The notes: generated by a model from the sequence alone, not told the origin. A stretch of 64,000 nucleotides of DNA from Candidatus Rifleibacteriota bacterium (GCA_015233565.1 JADFXM010000013.1:1-64000); one strand, 5' to 3'. Positions 35,860-46,537 are shown, counted from the stretch's first letter. Numbers and translations are program-made.

Positions 35860-38800
35860 CTATACTATCGAAATATTTTCTCTATCTTTCTTGCATAATT
35901 TTTTTTGTATCAAAAAGTCTGTCGCTTGCAGGAAATAGTCACGTATCTTAGGGGATAATCGTTTGAAACCCATTATTGAAGCACTTTCGCGGGCCAAAAT
36001 TTCGCTTGGTAGGCCAATAGCGGATTTAAGTACTGTCAGTACCGCAGAAGCTCTCTCTTCAAGAGAAACGTGTTCCAGATCGCGTGTTTCGCCATTTTCG
36101 GTTAGGCCTCGGGCCGACGGGAGCTGGGAAAAATCCCATCCCCATGGCCAAATAAATGGAGGAAGATAAATCCATTTTTCGGAATTGTACGAATCAACTA
36201 GAATTGATCTGGTTATCTCCAAAATGCGCGAAGAAATTTTAAGTATTTCAAAAGCCTCCATTAAACGACGTGCAAGGATTTCTTCGTGAATCGGTCCTTC
36301 AGTTTTAATGATTTGCTGAATCATGGCAATGGTTTTTTCACGGTATCTAGCTTGCCCAAATGATTCTGTTCTTCCAATTCTTGAAACTGGAAATGCCCGG
36401 TAAGAAACAAGCTTGATCCGATCGGCATTTTCTGTTGAAGCCACTTCATTTTTCTTCTCATTTGCAGCTTGCATAGCATTATTGTCAATTGTTTTCTCTT
36501 CAAGAAGGCTTTGGCCGTTTAGACACTTTTTATCTGAATTTTCCATCGAAGAAATCGCATCATTAAACTTGATTCCCGACAAATCAAAGTTTTCATTTCC
36601 ACCAACCCAGAAAATTTTTTCGCAGTTTTTTGAGTTTCTGCACTTTTCGAGGTAGTCTAGGAGCCTACGCATTTCCGCATTCGAATCAATTAACCATTCT
36701 GGAGTCCAAACTCTAAGCAGGTTCCAGCCTAAGCTTTTGAGCATTTCAGATCTCAAGCGTTCCCTATCACGAGCTGTAAGAGCCGAGGCATAATTGGTTC
36801 CGTCAAGTTCGATCCCGAGGATATACTTTTTTTCAGTACTCTTAGGGATTTGTTTGCCTGAATTTGAATCGGTGGCAGTGTTAGTGGCAGTGTCAAATTG
36901 GGGCAGGTTCTTGGAGACAGTTTTCAATTTGACACCAATATCGATTTTGTAATCCGAAAATCCTATCCCTAAATCGCATTCCCAACCGTTTTGATTTAAT
37001 CTTTTGGCAATCTCTGAAATAATTGCATCTTTGTCCCTTTTTCCATCGCCAACTCTGTACTCATTTCGCGTTGACGAGCCTGAAGCAGCGTATTTCAAAA
37101 ATGCTTTGAAGTGTGCGACTCCCCTTGATCTGGTTCGACCAAGATCTATTAAATCAGCCTTCATGGATGAAAAGACCTCAAGCTTGAAGCGGGCACGTGT
37201 TATGGCGACATTAAGCCTTCTTTCGCCACCTTCGCGATTCATTGGACCAAAATTCAGGCCTATCTTCCCTTCTTTGTCAGGGCCGTAGGTTGTGGAAAAA
37301 ATCATTACATCGCGTTCGTCACCCTGGACATTTTCAAGGTTTTTTACAAAAACAGGTTCGGAAACTTTTTCTGAAAAAAAGATATTTATCTCAGGATATT
37401 CATTTCTAGCGTCTTCAAGCAGGTCTTCTATCAAATTTTGCTGCGGTTGATTAAATGTTACGACTCCAATTGAAAATCGTCTGGTGGAAGGGTTTTGTAA
37501 ATGCTTAATAATATAGGAAGTAATTTTTTCAGCTTCCAAACGATTTACCCTGGTTTTGCCACGATCGAATATCCCTCCGACGAAATTATAGAAAACTCCG
37601 GTTTCACTGTCTTCCTGAGCGCTGGGAAAAGTGATCAGCGAGCCATCGTAATAGTTTTTATTACTGAAGGAAATCAAACGTTCGTCACGACTGCGATAAT
37701 GCCATTTGAGCATTAAATTGGGAACTCCAGATGCCAGTGTTTCTTCGAGAATGCTTTCCAAATCACGGGTCAGTAACTCTTCTGCGAGTACTAGTTTGCT
37801 GCTTTCCTCATTATTCATTACTTCGAAAAAAGAGGTAGGAGGCAGCTGTTTGGTATCTCCGACAATTATTGTCTGGCGGGCTCGGGAAATAGCTCCGATT
37901 GCGTCATGTGCAGTTATTTGCGAGGCTTCGTCAAAAATGACTAAATCGAAAATATCGAGTGAAGGTGGAAGAAACTGTGCAACAGACAATGGAGACATCA
38001 TCAGGCATGGTTTTGCTCTTCCCAAAAGATTTGGAATTTTTTCAAACAGTCTTCGAATCGGAAGATTGTTTCTCTTCTTTCGAGCTTCCTTCATCAGAAT
38101 TCCGACTTCTGAAGTATCATGTGCGCTTCCGATTTGTCCTGGTTTTCGTGAAAGAGAATTGGCAAGGGCTTTTTGCCCTCCAAGTGATATCAACGATTGA
38201 TCCTGTTCGATAAATTCCGAGATAAGCAAATCGTGATGCTTTCCATGGAAATCCTTTAAAGAATTTTTTTCCTCGTGGAAACTTTCAAATCGTGCATTGA
38301 AAATACTTTTTTCATAGGTCAAAAGCAGGTCAGAAGATTTAACTTGCCCGGTTTGGAGAGCTTCAAGCATGAATCGAAGACCCTTTTCATTTGCTTCGTT
38401 TGCATGGTTTATGAATCTTGTCCACGAGCGGAGTGCTCCTTGATTTTCAATCCACCCGGAGAGTTTTCCCCACAGGAAATCCGGATTTGGAAGTTCATTG
38501 TCAGAATTGAAAGCCTTTAAACGTTCTATTTTCAGTTCGAAGGATAGTTTTTCAAAACTTAATTGAAAATCGGTTAACACCTCTCGGAAAGTTTTAGCAT
38601 ATTCCGAAAATGATGATTGGAGTTCAATTGGGGGTGAATCCAACTTTTCAATGCCTAACTCATCGGATTCCGATTTCCATGCTCTGACAAAGCCCGTCAG
38701 TTTAGTAATCAGTTCTGATTCAGTTTTCTCATCTCTGGCTTCTGGCCCCAAAAATCTGTTGAGAAAATCCTGTTCTTTTTTCAAATAACTATTCAACTCT

Positions 38801-41800
38801 CTGATTCTAAGGGCATTTTTAAGATCGCAGATCAACTCGGGTATTGATGGAAGAGGAACAATGGAAACGTTAGAAATAGCTAAATTGGCTTTTCTTAAAT
38901 TCCACCATTTTACTAGAAAAAAAGAGTCGGAATTATTAATGTACAAATTCAAAAGACTTTCCAACTTTAATTCGAGCAATGCGTCGTAATATTTCGGTCT
39001 TAGTTTTTCAAGTCTGTCGACTCTTTCAGTAGCCCACATACCAATTTTGTCGAGCTTCTTAAGGGTTTCTCGTCGATCATTTTGCCGGCAAAGTTCAATT
39101 GCGCCATCAGGGACTCCAGCTTCGAGTAGGTCAAGTAGGCGTGAAATTTTTTGAATTCCTGAAAATGGAAGAACTTTTTTTAGCTCGATCAATTGGCCGA
39201 GTTCGTGAAAAGTGGAAATCAGTTTTTCAAGAGAGTTCTTCGTTTCGATAAGCCGTTCTTCAATGCTGCGTCCAATGGTGGGGCTCCATGAATCGATTCC
39301 GATGCCCCATAATGGATGTTCGGGAATTAACCCATCACTCCATTCCAACTCTTCGATAGCATTTGCAATCTTTCCCAGACATTCGAGATTTCTGTCTAAT
39401 ATTTCCCGAGAAACTTCAAGTGGATTGCATCCTTTGAATCGGATTTGGGGAAATTCGCTTAATCTTTGGATTTTTTCAAACGAAGCATAGTTACTCAATC
39501 CCAGGATGGTAGGTTCATGCATGAAATTGACATATCGGTTCAACATTTTTTTGTTTGTGTCAACTTTTCGAACAACTTTTTCCAAATCTGCAGGAAATTG
39601 TACTTGTGGGCTTTCCAAAACCCTTGCAATTTCTATTGCCACTTCTCTTTTTCCAGCTTTAGAACCGTGTATCTCAAGAAAAAGATCCTTCAATCCAACT
39701 TTCCTAAGCCGGTCAGCGACAACTTCAAGAGCTGCTTTTTTTTCAGAAACAAAGAGAACTTTTTTTCCGGTCCCAATAAATTCAGCGATAATATTTGCGA
39801 TAGTTTGAGATTTTCCGGTACCTGGGGGCCCTTGGAGGATGAAACTTTTCCCTATTGTGGCCGCTTCGATTGCGGTGATTTGACTTGCGTCGGCTGGAAG
39901 TATCAGATTTGAAGAACTTGAAGGCTTTTCGGAATCAATCTTTCTGGGATCAGGAAAATCATTTTCAGCAAATATTTCAGAAGTCCCCCCCCCGAGCAAG
40001 TGCTGCAGAATCGGGCTTTTTAACAGATGTTCATAATTTGCGTCCAAATCTCGCCACATAAGGAATTTACTAAAGGAAAAAAAAGTAATTACAGCAATTT
40101 TTTGGATTGAAAAGCCTTCCATTTTGAGTATAATTTGCTGGAAGATTGAAAAAATGCTTTCGAGGTCGATGCCGCTGGCGTCTTCAGGCAGTATTGCCAG
40201 TTCACCGAAATCCAGTCCATACAGCACTTTAAGTTTTTCACAAAGAGTTTCGTTTAGTTTGGCTTCTTCATCGCGAAGTCGCAGAGTAAATCGTCCTTTT
40301 AGGTCTTTTCGAATGATTTCAACCGGATAGAGGACAATTGGAGCCAATCGATCGATAGTGGAATCGGGTTCCTGCCATTTGAGAAATCCAAGCGCGAGAA
40401 AAAGAGTACTTGCTCCGGTTTCTTCTAGTTCAGTGTGGTAGAATCGATATATTTCGCGAAATCTTTTTAAAAACTCGTCGGAAGTTAATCCGGTTGAAAT
40501 TTTTCCGCCTGCCAACAAGTTGTTTTTTTGGGTAGCCTTGAATTCATTGATACCTCGCTCTGCCATTAATTCGGTAATTCTTGGGTCATCATGATCAAAA
40601 CTGACTTCTGCTTCCAGAAGCAATTCTTCATCTCTGGCGAGAGCGTTTTCAAGCTTACCTAAATCCAAGTCCTCGATTACCACACACCGATTCTTGGTCT
40701 CTTTGAAATTCAATAATCGATTTCTCAACGATAAATCTAATAATTTTTCTTTCCATTGCTCGATTCGCAGAATTTTTTCTATGCCATCTTTCCCATTCCT
40801 GCTTGGGTTGTCAAAACCGTTTGTTCTTGTACTTTTGTTTTCCGTATTTGGGGAATTTGCATTTGAACCAGAAATCTTCGAGTTGTCGGATCGTTCAGTA
40901 TACTTAAAAATTCCTGCCGGTGTACCATTTGGATGGTTTATTCGGGCCGGAGAATTTCCATTGGAGAGAGGAACTGGGGTATCTTTTTTATTTGGCGTCG
41001 TTCCGTCTTCATTTGAGGAAGTTTGATTGACCGTGAGCATTTTTCCAACTTCAATTTTGGGTTGGGTAACATTTCGAATTGGAATGGGCAATATTCCAGC
41101 TAGTCTGGCCGCTCTGATATCCAATACCCATAGAAGTTCTGACGAATCTATCAACTTTTTGACAGCATTTTGTGCTTCTTCAAAAGATGGCAGAGGATCG
41201 GTAACGGAGGTTGATGAGTCAAAAGAGATTATTTCTCCTGCCTCTATTAATTTCTTTATGGTTTCGATTTCATCTGTTACGGTAACTGGCAAATGATCGT
41301 TAACTGTCCAAACAGCAGGGGAAGCATGATTCCGAAAAAGTAAAATTAAAGGATTAAGCCCCATTTGTTCAAAAGTTGATGCAAAAAACATTGAAATATC
41401 AAGACAGGTTCCCATTCGATTGTTTACAATCTGCTCGGGAAATCTGATCTTTTGCCCGCCTTTCTCAAAAGATGCTGGTGGAGGGGCATATGAAATATTG
41501 ATCATTCTGGGTACCAGATATGTTGCTTTGACCAGATCACGAATTCGCTCTTTTGAAGTCCTGTTATACCCTGCAAAAGCAGATCCTTTTTTCTCTTTCT
41601 CCAGAATATGTCGAACTTTAACAAGTGTGTCTGAAATTACAGGTTCGTTGGGGAAAACAAATGCAGCACCAATTTCCTGGAATTTCGTACGGTCCCACTC
41701 GTTGAAAGCAAGTATCACTAAAGGGAATTCACGTGAGAAAAGAGCAGTTGAATTTTTGATCAATTCAATTTGGATCAGGACTTTTTCTTTCTCATTGATT

Positions 41801-42651
41801 GATTTCAAAACGTCAGGATTGAATTTGATATCAGGGTGTGCGAATTCCAGAAGCTGGCTTGGGTAAAAATCTTCAATTTTTTTCTCCCAAATGGATGAAA
41901 TGCTTCCGGTAATTTGTAATCTTACTAAAATTTCGTTAAGGATTGTGCTGGAATTATTCTTGATCCGAAGATTTTGTATAATCGGAATGCCATTGGCTTC
42001 CATTGCCCAGGAAATCGATTTTGTGTAATCCATTTCGAGCAGAAAGTCTGTAGGAAGATCTTCATCAACCATTCTTTCGTCAGTCAAATACTTATCCCCG
42101 GCAAAATCCCCCCAGATTTTCATTATATCTTCGTCATCACGATCGAAAGTTTGCCCAAGAGTATAAAAAAAGTCGCCTTCGCTTAAATCCATCAGTTCTT
42201 CACTGATTTTGGCTGCTTCATTTACTATTTCTGAAAGAGTTCTCCTTTCGGGGAAATCTCGTATAAATTGCATTACAAGCTTGTCACGAAGTTTTAGACC
42301 AGTGAATCCTGAGAAATTTGAAAGGTAAACTTCCAGTTTGTCTCCCAGGAGTTGATGCGGTCCAGAGAGGACTTCAGGTAATCTTTCCCCGGAAATTTGG
42401 AAAGAATCAACGTTTGCTTTTAGTAATTCAGTTTCACGGTTCACTTTTTCCTGTGCGCTTAATTCTAAAAATTCAAGTGAATGTTGTGCTCGAATTTTTA
42501 ACAGAGCCTGATCTGTCAAAATTTCGAACCTTCTTGCGAGGATTACTCTCCAGAGGAAAGCCAGGGAGATCAGGAAATTTCCATTTTTTGTGGTTTTTTG
42601 TACTAGCAGTTTGAATTTGGTAAGAAAACTATTAACTATTTCCCGTGCCAT
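35860..42651 (-). CDS. 2263-aa transglutaminase-like + DUF4011/SF1 helicase + PD-(D/E)XK/Vsr-like nuclease + DUF3320-like protein
   Basis: NRMGTCLDISMFF…LLFRNHASPAVW; ILQGPPGTGKSQTIANII; LVIFDEASQI; GDTKQLPP; GGERRLNVAITRAR; LGIELDG…RDRERLRSEMLKSLGWNLLRVWTPEWL; C-terminal EEILARRLMEAF region. Confidence 0.88.
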   Translation of the reverse strand: MAREIVNSFLTKFKLLVQKTTKNGNFLISLAFLWRVILARRFEILTDQALLKIRAQHSLEFLELSAQEKVNRETELLKANVDSFQISGERLPEVLSGPHQLLGDKLEVYLSNFSGFTGLKLRDKLVMQFIRDFPERRTLSEIVNEAAKISEELMDLSEGDFFYTLGQTFDRDDEDIMKIWGDFAGDKYLTDERMVDEDLPTDFLLEMDYTKSISWAMEANGIPIIQNLRIKNNSSTILNEILVRLQITGSISSIWEKKIEDFYPSQLLEFAHPDIKFNPDVLKSINEKEKVLIQIELIKNSTALFSREFPLVILAFNEWDRTKFQEIGAAFVFPNEPVISDTLVKVRHILEKEKKGSAFAGYNRTSKERIRDLVKATYLVPRMINISYAPPPASFEKGGQKIRFPEQIVNNRMGTCLDISMFFASTFEQMGLNPLILLFRNHASPAVWTVNDHLPVTVTDEIETIKKLIEAGEIISFDSSTSVTDPLPSFEEAQNAVKKLIDSSELLWVLDIRAARLAGILPIPIRNVTQPKIEVGKMLTVNQTSSNEDGTTPNKKDTPVPLSNGNSPARINHPNGTPAGIFKYTERSDNSKISGSNANSPNTENKSTRTNGFDNPSRNGKDGIEKILRIEQWKEKLLDLSLRNRLLNFKETKNRCVVIEDLDLGKLENALARDEELLLEAEVSFDHDDPRITELMAERGINEFKATQKNNLLAGGKISTGLTSDEFLKRFREIYRFYHTELEETGASTLFLALGFLKWQEPDSTIDRLAPIVLYPVEIIRKDLKGRFTLRLRDEEAKLNETLCEKLKVLYGLDFGELAILPEDASGIDLESIFSIFQQIILKMEGFSIQKIAVITFFSFSKFLMWRDLDANYEHLLKSPILQHLLGGGTSEIFAENDFPDPRKIDSEKPSSSSNLILPADASQITAIEAATIGKSFILQGPPGTGKSQTIANIIAEFIGTGKKVLFVSEKKAALEVVADRLRKVGLKDLFLEIHGSKAGKREVAIEIARVLESPQVQFPADLEKVVRKVDTNKKMLNRYVNFMHEPTILGLSNYASFEKIQRLSEFPQIRFKGCNPLEVSREILDRNLECLGKIANAIEELEWSDGLIPEHPLWGIGIDSWSPTIGRSIEERLIETKNSLEKLISTFHELGQLIELKKVLPFSGIQKISRLLDLLEAGVPDGAIELCRQNDRRETLKKLDKIGMWATERVDRLEKLRPKYYDALLELKLESLLNLYINNSDSFFLVKWWNLRKANLAISNVSIVPLPSIPELICDLKNALRIRELNSYLKKEQDFLNRFLGPEARDEKTESELITKLTGFVRAWKSESDELGIEKLDSPPIELQSSFSEYAKTFREVLTDFQLSFEKLSFELKIERLKAFNSDNELPNPDFLWGKLSGWIENQGALRSWTRFINHANEANEKGLRFMLEALQTGQVKSSDLLLTYEKSIFNARFESFHEEKNSLKDFHGKHHDLLISEFIEQDQSLISLGGQKALANSLSRKPGQIGSAHDTSEVGILMKEARKKRNNLPIRRLFEKIPNLLGRAKPCLMMSPLSVAQFLPPSLDIFDLVIFDEASQITAHDAIGAISRARQTIIVGDTKQLPPTSFFEVMNNEESSKLVLAEELLTRDLESILEETLASGVPNLMLKWHYRSRDERLISFSNKNYYDGSLITFPSAQEDSETGVFYNFVGGIFDRGKTRVNRLEAEKITSYIIKHLQNPSTRRFSIGVVTFNQPQQNLIEDLLEDARNEYPEINIFFSEKVSEPVFVKNLENVQGDERDVMIFSTTYGPDKEGKIGLNFGPMNREGGERRLNVAITRARFKLEVFSSMKADLIDLGRTRSRGVAHFKAFLKYAASGSSTRNEYRVGDGKRDKDAIISEIAKRLNQNGWECDLGIGFSDYKIDIGVKLKTVSKNLPQFDTATNTATDSNSGKQIPKSTEKKYILGIELDGTNYASALTARDRERLRSEMLKSLGWNLLRVWTPEWLIDSNAEMRRLLDYLEKCRNSKNCEKIFWVGGNENFDLSGIKFNDAISSMENSDKKCLNGQSLLEEKTIDNNAMQAANEKKNEVASTENADRIKLVSYRAFPVSRIGRTESFGQARYREKTIAMIQQIIKTEGPIHEEILARRLMEAFEILKISSRILEITRSILVDSYNSEKWIYLPPFIWPWGWDFSQLPSARGLTENGETRDLEHVSLEERASAVLTVLKSAIGLPSEILARESASIMGFKRLSPKIRDYFLQATDFLIQKKLCKKDRENISIV
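39985..39993. repeat. C9 (coding-strand G9) homopolymer inside the helicase-nuclease ORF
   Basis: aagtcccccccccgagc; encodes Gly-Gly-Gly in LLGGGTSE. Confidence 0.9.
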
Positions 42652-44294
42652 TTCTTCGCTTCCCGGATTTGCTTGCCGCGTGCTGTAAGTTCCTTTATTT
42701 TTTCCTTGTAAAAATTGGTCATCTTTTTTTTGTATTCACGTTCTTCGGGAGATTTTGTTGAAAAATGTTTCCAGTATTCGTAAGTTGATTCTGTTCTGGC
42801 TTTAATTTTGCCTAACTCAAGTAGCGCTTTATCATATTCGCCGTGATTTTGAAAATCATCCAACCGGCTTTCAAATTTTGCGATATCCTCACCCTGTTCT
42901 TGCTTGGACATCAGGTCGTTTGTTTGGGAATCTGCTTCCCACTCAGTTAGATGGCCCGCTTTTTTCAGTTCCTTTATATACCAGATCGCTGCTCCCAAAT
43001 CGCCTTTTTCAATTGCCAATTCCTTTAAACCGAGTAATGCTTCCTTGTCAGTTTTGTCTTTCATGAGAAGGGCTTTAAGTGCTCTCTCTTTCGTGTCATC
43101 AGGGCCATTTACAGCAGCTTCCATCAGTTTATCATGCCGGCTCTGATCGTTCTCCTGTTTTATTTCGGTTATTTCTTTTCTCGCTTTTTCACCCCACTCG
43201 TCTCGGCGGGTCGAAATTTTTCCCAGCCATTCAAGGGCATTTGCATTATCACGATCATTTCGGTAAATTTCAGCTGTATGAAAGGCTGCTTCGGGGAGTT
43301 TCAATTTTTCGAAAGCTTTTTGATATATGTCCAGGGCTTTTTCGGATTTGCCAATTCCTTCAAATAATGCTCCCAATTCCAGATAGCCGGTTTTTGGATC
43401 GGTCGATGTTCTTATCATTTTCCGATATTCCTTGATTGCTTCATCGTTCCTGCCGGCTTGAGACAAACTCCTTGCCAAGTCATATCCGACGAGCCCTTCC
43501 ACGTGCAAATCGTTTCGGCCTAATTTTTTTGCTTTCGCAAATTCATCTGCCGACTCTGAAACTTTTCCAAGTATTTCAAGGGCTTTTCCAGCTAACCAGT
43601 GGCTTTCCGGGTCGGAATCATCAAGCAAAATAGCTTTTCGAAGGTTGTCATAAGCGTCTTTCGGGTTCCCCATGTCAATAAGAAGTCGACCTAATTCACG
43701 CAATGTATTCGGATTTTCCGGGTCTTGTTCTACAGCTTTGTTTAAAAAGTCAAAAGCCGCTTTTTTATTCCCAGTGGCTAAAGCTCGCATTCCTGACATA
43801 GACAATGCTGCTGGATTGTTGGGCTGGATGGAGAGGGCTTTATCCAACAAACCGGCCAATTCTTCCTCGCCTTCCCCTTCCGAAATTAAAACCTCCGCCA
43901 ATTTAAGCATTACATCGGGAGAGTTGGGAAAATAACTTAACGCCGTATGCAAATTCTGAATTGCCTCACTGGATGGACCTGTTTCAGCAAGCATTATTCC
44001 AAGATAGTAATACCCACCCCCATCGTCTGGATGAGCTCTAATCCAGGATTTCACTTTCTTTATCGTTTCCTTTTTTTCTGATGGAGTTCCGGTTTCGAAT
44101 GCGCTCCAACTGGATTCAAGGAATTTTTCAGAATTTTCTGAAGGTTTTCGAATTTCGCGCTTTTTCTTTTTCTCGGTGCTTGTGGAAGAATTGTCTGAAG
44201 ATTTGGACGAAGAACGGGATTTGGCGCTTAACGACTCAGTCAAAGCAAAGATTTGAAAAAACACAATAAAGCCAATCAGAAATATTCTTGGCAT
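42636..44294 (-). CDS. Secreted TPR-repeat protein
   Basis: Signal peptide and many TPR units (e.g. LSMSGMRALATGNKKAAFDFLNKAVEQDPENPNTLRELGRLLIDMGN). Confidence 0.85.
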   Translation of the reverse strand: MPRIFLIGFIVFFQIFALTESLSAKSRSSSKSSDNSSTSTEKKKKREIRKPSENSEKFLESSWSAFETGTPSEKKETIKKVKSWIRAHPDDGGGYYYLGIMLAETGPSSEAIQNLHTALSYFPNSPDVMLKLAEVLISEGEGEEELAGLLDKALSIQPNNPAALSMSGMRALATGNKKAAFDFLNKAVEQDPENPNTLRELGRLLIDMGNPKDAYDNLRKAILLDDSDPESHWLAGKALEILGKVSESADEFAKAKKLGRNDLHVEGLVGYDLARSLSQAGRNDEAIKEYRKMIRTSTDPKTGYLELGALFEGIGKSEKALDIYQKAFEKLKLPEAAFHTAEIYRNDRDNANALEWLGKISTRRDEWGEKARKEITEIKQENDQSRHDKLMEAAVNGPDDTKERALKALLMKDKTDKEALLGLKELAIEKGDLGAAIWYIKELKKAGHLTEWEADSQTNDLMSKQEQGEDIAKFESRLDDFQNHGEYDKALLELGKIKARTESTYEYWKHFSTKSPEEREYKKKMTNFYKEKIKELTARGKQIREAKKWHGK

Positions 44295-44388
44295 GTTTTT
44301 GCATCCTTTTGTTGAATATTTGCTTTTAAATTCCGATAATTATTCTAACATAATATAGGGATGAGTGAAAAATGAAAGGAGAGTTTAA

Positions 44389-45264
44389 ATGGACCAACAG
44401 GAGCTCCCTGGTTCGCCATTAGAGGGAAATGAAATTCTTAAGGAAAAGCTTCAAAAAATTGGAAAAAAGTTAGATGAGCTGGAAAGAACGCAAAAATGGG
44501 CAAATAATTCCACTCTTCTAGGTGTTTTTATAATAGTCGCAACGATGTTAACTTTTATCTTTCAGCTCTTAATGCCAATTTATGAGCTGAAAGATAAAAC
44601 ACAACCTTTGTTACGTGAAATGGAAAAAAATGCTTCGGGCCGCTTTTTTCCCATTTTGAGAGCTCAGTTATTAAAATTACTTTCCATGACTATTCCAGCT
44701 TATCGGGATGCCTTTGTTGGAGAATTAAAAGTAAGGCTTCCCGAAATTGAAAAATCTGTTTCCAATGAACTTGAAAATCTTGTAAAAGGAACGGAAAGCG
44801 AGATATCAGATTTAGTGGAAAGCAGATTAAATCAGATAATTAAAAAACACGAATCACTTTTGAGGACGGAATTTCCGGAAATAGAAAATGATCCAAAGAT
44901 TTCTGGAGCGGTTGATCAAGTCTTGGCATCAGCAATTCACAGAGTCTTGGGGGAATACTTACTGGAGAATACCGAAAAGTTTGGTGAACTATTAAAAACC
45001 ATTGATGAAATCAGAGTTCCCCAAAAGATTAAGAGTATGAAAGATGATACTCTTCAAGAATATTTGATCAACAATTTGACAGCTTATTTCAACGAAAAAA
45101 CTGGTTCCAAAGTTAATAACTTTAACAACCTTTTTGAACAATTTCAAAATTTCCTTTCCACCACAATGGATATCCTGGAAAAAGAGTCTATTCATATTGG
45201 TCACTTTGAAGAGAAAAAACAACAACCTGTGAAAGTGAATCAATTCGAGGGGGGAAAAAAATGA
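44389..45264 (+). CDS. Membrane-anchored coiled-coil hypothetical protein
   Basis: Good RBS (aaaggagag); one TM (LLGVFIIVATMLTFIFQLLMPI); overlaps next gene at ATGA. Confidence 0.7.
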   Translation: MDQQELPGSPLEGNEILKEKLQKIGKKLDELERTQKWANNSTLLGVFIIVATMLTFIFQLLMPIYELKDKTQPLLREMEKNASGRFFPILRAQLLKLLSMTIPAYRDAFVGELKVRLPEIEKSVSNELENLVKGTESEISDLVESRLNQIIKKHESLLRTEFPEIENDPKISGAVDQVLASAIHRVLGEYLLENTEKFGELLKTIDEIRVPQKIKSMKDDTLQEYLINNLTAYFNEKTGSKVNNFNNLFEQFQNFLSTTMDILEKESIHIGHFEEKKQQPVKVNQFEGGKK

Positions 45265-45947
45265 GCGAAAATAATAACAAAAATGTTTCCATCGATTTAG
45301 AAGCTCGGATTGATGAAAAGATAAAAAGAATTCGCAGAAATCGTAACATTACAATCTTACTGGCAATTCTTTTTTTGGTGACTTTTTGCGGGTATTTTTC
45401 ACTCTTGACAGCCGAAATGACAACCCTTGCAGAACCTGAAGATGTTGCAAATATTATATCGGTACAAGTTTTCGACTTCCTTCTGAGTGTTGTCGAAACC
45501 TACGGAAAACAGGCAATTTCCATTGCTCCTGATTTTGCAAACGGTACAGTTAAGGATTTGGTTTCCAGAATCCCATCGTTTCGTAACGAAGTACAAATAC
45601 ACATTATTTCCTGGGCGGAAGAGATTCTTGACAGCATGGAAGAAGTTTTGGATCGATTTGTTAACCTTGTGTACCATCATCATAAGAGTGATATTTCCAT
45701 TTTCCTGAAAACCATTCAAACCAGGGAAGGAAAAAAAGGATTTGAGGACTTTTTAGTTAATATGATCGCCACTCCTCTTGCGACTGATCAGGCAAAGTTG
45801 GAGCTGAACAACATCTCAGAATTCATTTCTATTATGGACAAGAAAATAAAAAGAATTGCAAACGACCACGACCTTTCAGAGGAAGAAAAAGTGGAAAGGG
45901 AAATATTGTTTTCCAGCAAGGAGCTTTTTGAAAGAAAGAAACAATAA
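45261..45947 (+). CDS. Membrane-anchored hypothetical protein, similar layout to its neighbour
   Basis: ATGA overlap with upstream CDS; TM ITILLAILFLVTFCGYF. Confidence 0.7.
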   Translation: MSENNNKNVSIDLEARIDEKIKRIRRNRNITILLAILFLVTFCGYFSLLTAEMTTLAEPEDVANIISVQVFDFLLSVVETYGKQAISIAPDFANGTVKDLVSRIPSFRNEVQIHIISWAEEILDSMEEVLDRFVNLVYHHHKSDISIFLKTIQTREGKKGFEDFLVNMIATPLATDQAKLELNNISEFISIMDKKIKRIANDHDLSEEEKVEREILFSSKELFERKKQ

Positions 45948-45963
45948 TTTCTTTGGCTTAATA

Positions 45964-45999
45964 TAGGGACTTAATCCGGTTTTCTGGATTAAGTCCCTA
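45964..45999. terminator. Bidirectional-type terminator hairpin between convergent genes
   Basis: TAGGGACTTAATCC-ggttttct-GGATTAAGTCCCTA perfect 14-bp stem followed by aTTTTAT. Confidence 0.85.
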
Positions 46000-46007
46000 A
46001 TTTTATA

Positions 46008-46463
46008 TCAAACGTTGTCGTCGAAACTCTGAAATAACTTTAAGAAGGTGTCTTTTTTTGCGGGAATATGGTGTCGCGCGACTCTTTTCACCAGTTCAGG
46101 GGGAGCACCAAGTCTTTTCAGCAATCTTGCTCCCAAAATTGGATGTGATCTATTTGGAATAGGAAGTATTACTTTTATCACCCTTGAAAAAATGCCTGGA
46201 CGTGTGATCCCTTTCCCAAGGTCATGGGCAATTGACAAAATCAATAGTTTCTCTCTCTTTTTTTCGTCTATATTTTTTGCTGAAGAAATAGCTTTGTACA
46301 ATCTGAGAACGTGGGCTTTATCCGGTGACAATAGGTGATCGAAGTGTTTTAACCATTTTAGAGGGACTTTTTTCCGAACCAGTTCCAACATTTCCTGGTC
46401 AATTACAGGAAAAAGGGTCCGCTGAAACTTCCAGAGCCAATATTTTATTCGATCGATCAGCAT
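46008..46463 (-). CDS. HD-domain phosphohydrolase
   Basis: HLLSPDKAHVLRLY…SIAHDLGKG…HPILGARLLKRLG…RHH. Confidence 0.8.
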   Translation of the reverse strand: MLIDRIKYWLWKFQRTLFPVIDQEMLELVRKKVPLKWLKHFDHLLSPDKAHVLRLYKAISSAKNIDEKKREKLLILSIAHDLGKGITRPGIFSRVIKVILPIPNRSHPILGARLLKRLGAPPELVKRVARHHIPAKKDTFLKLFQSFDDNV

Positions 46464-46537
46464 TTTTTATCAGTGTCAATCAACCTAAATCAGCCAAATC
46501 CTGCAATTAGGCAAATTTTCACTGTCCCCTTCAGATT

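Noticed and set aside
37706-38200. 164-aa plus-strand ORF antisense to the helicase-nuclease
   Set aside because: Shadow ORF of a clearly coding strand, Ser-rich and featureless.
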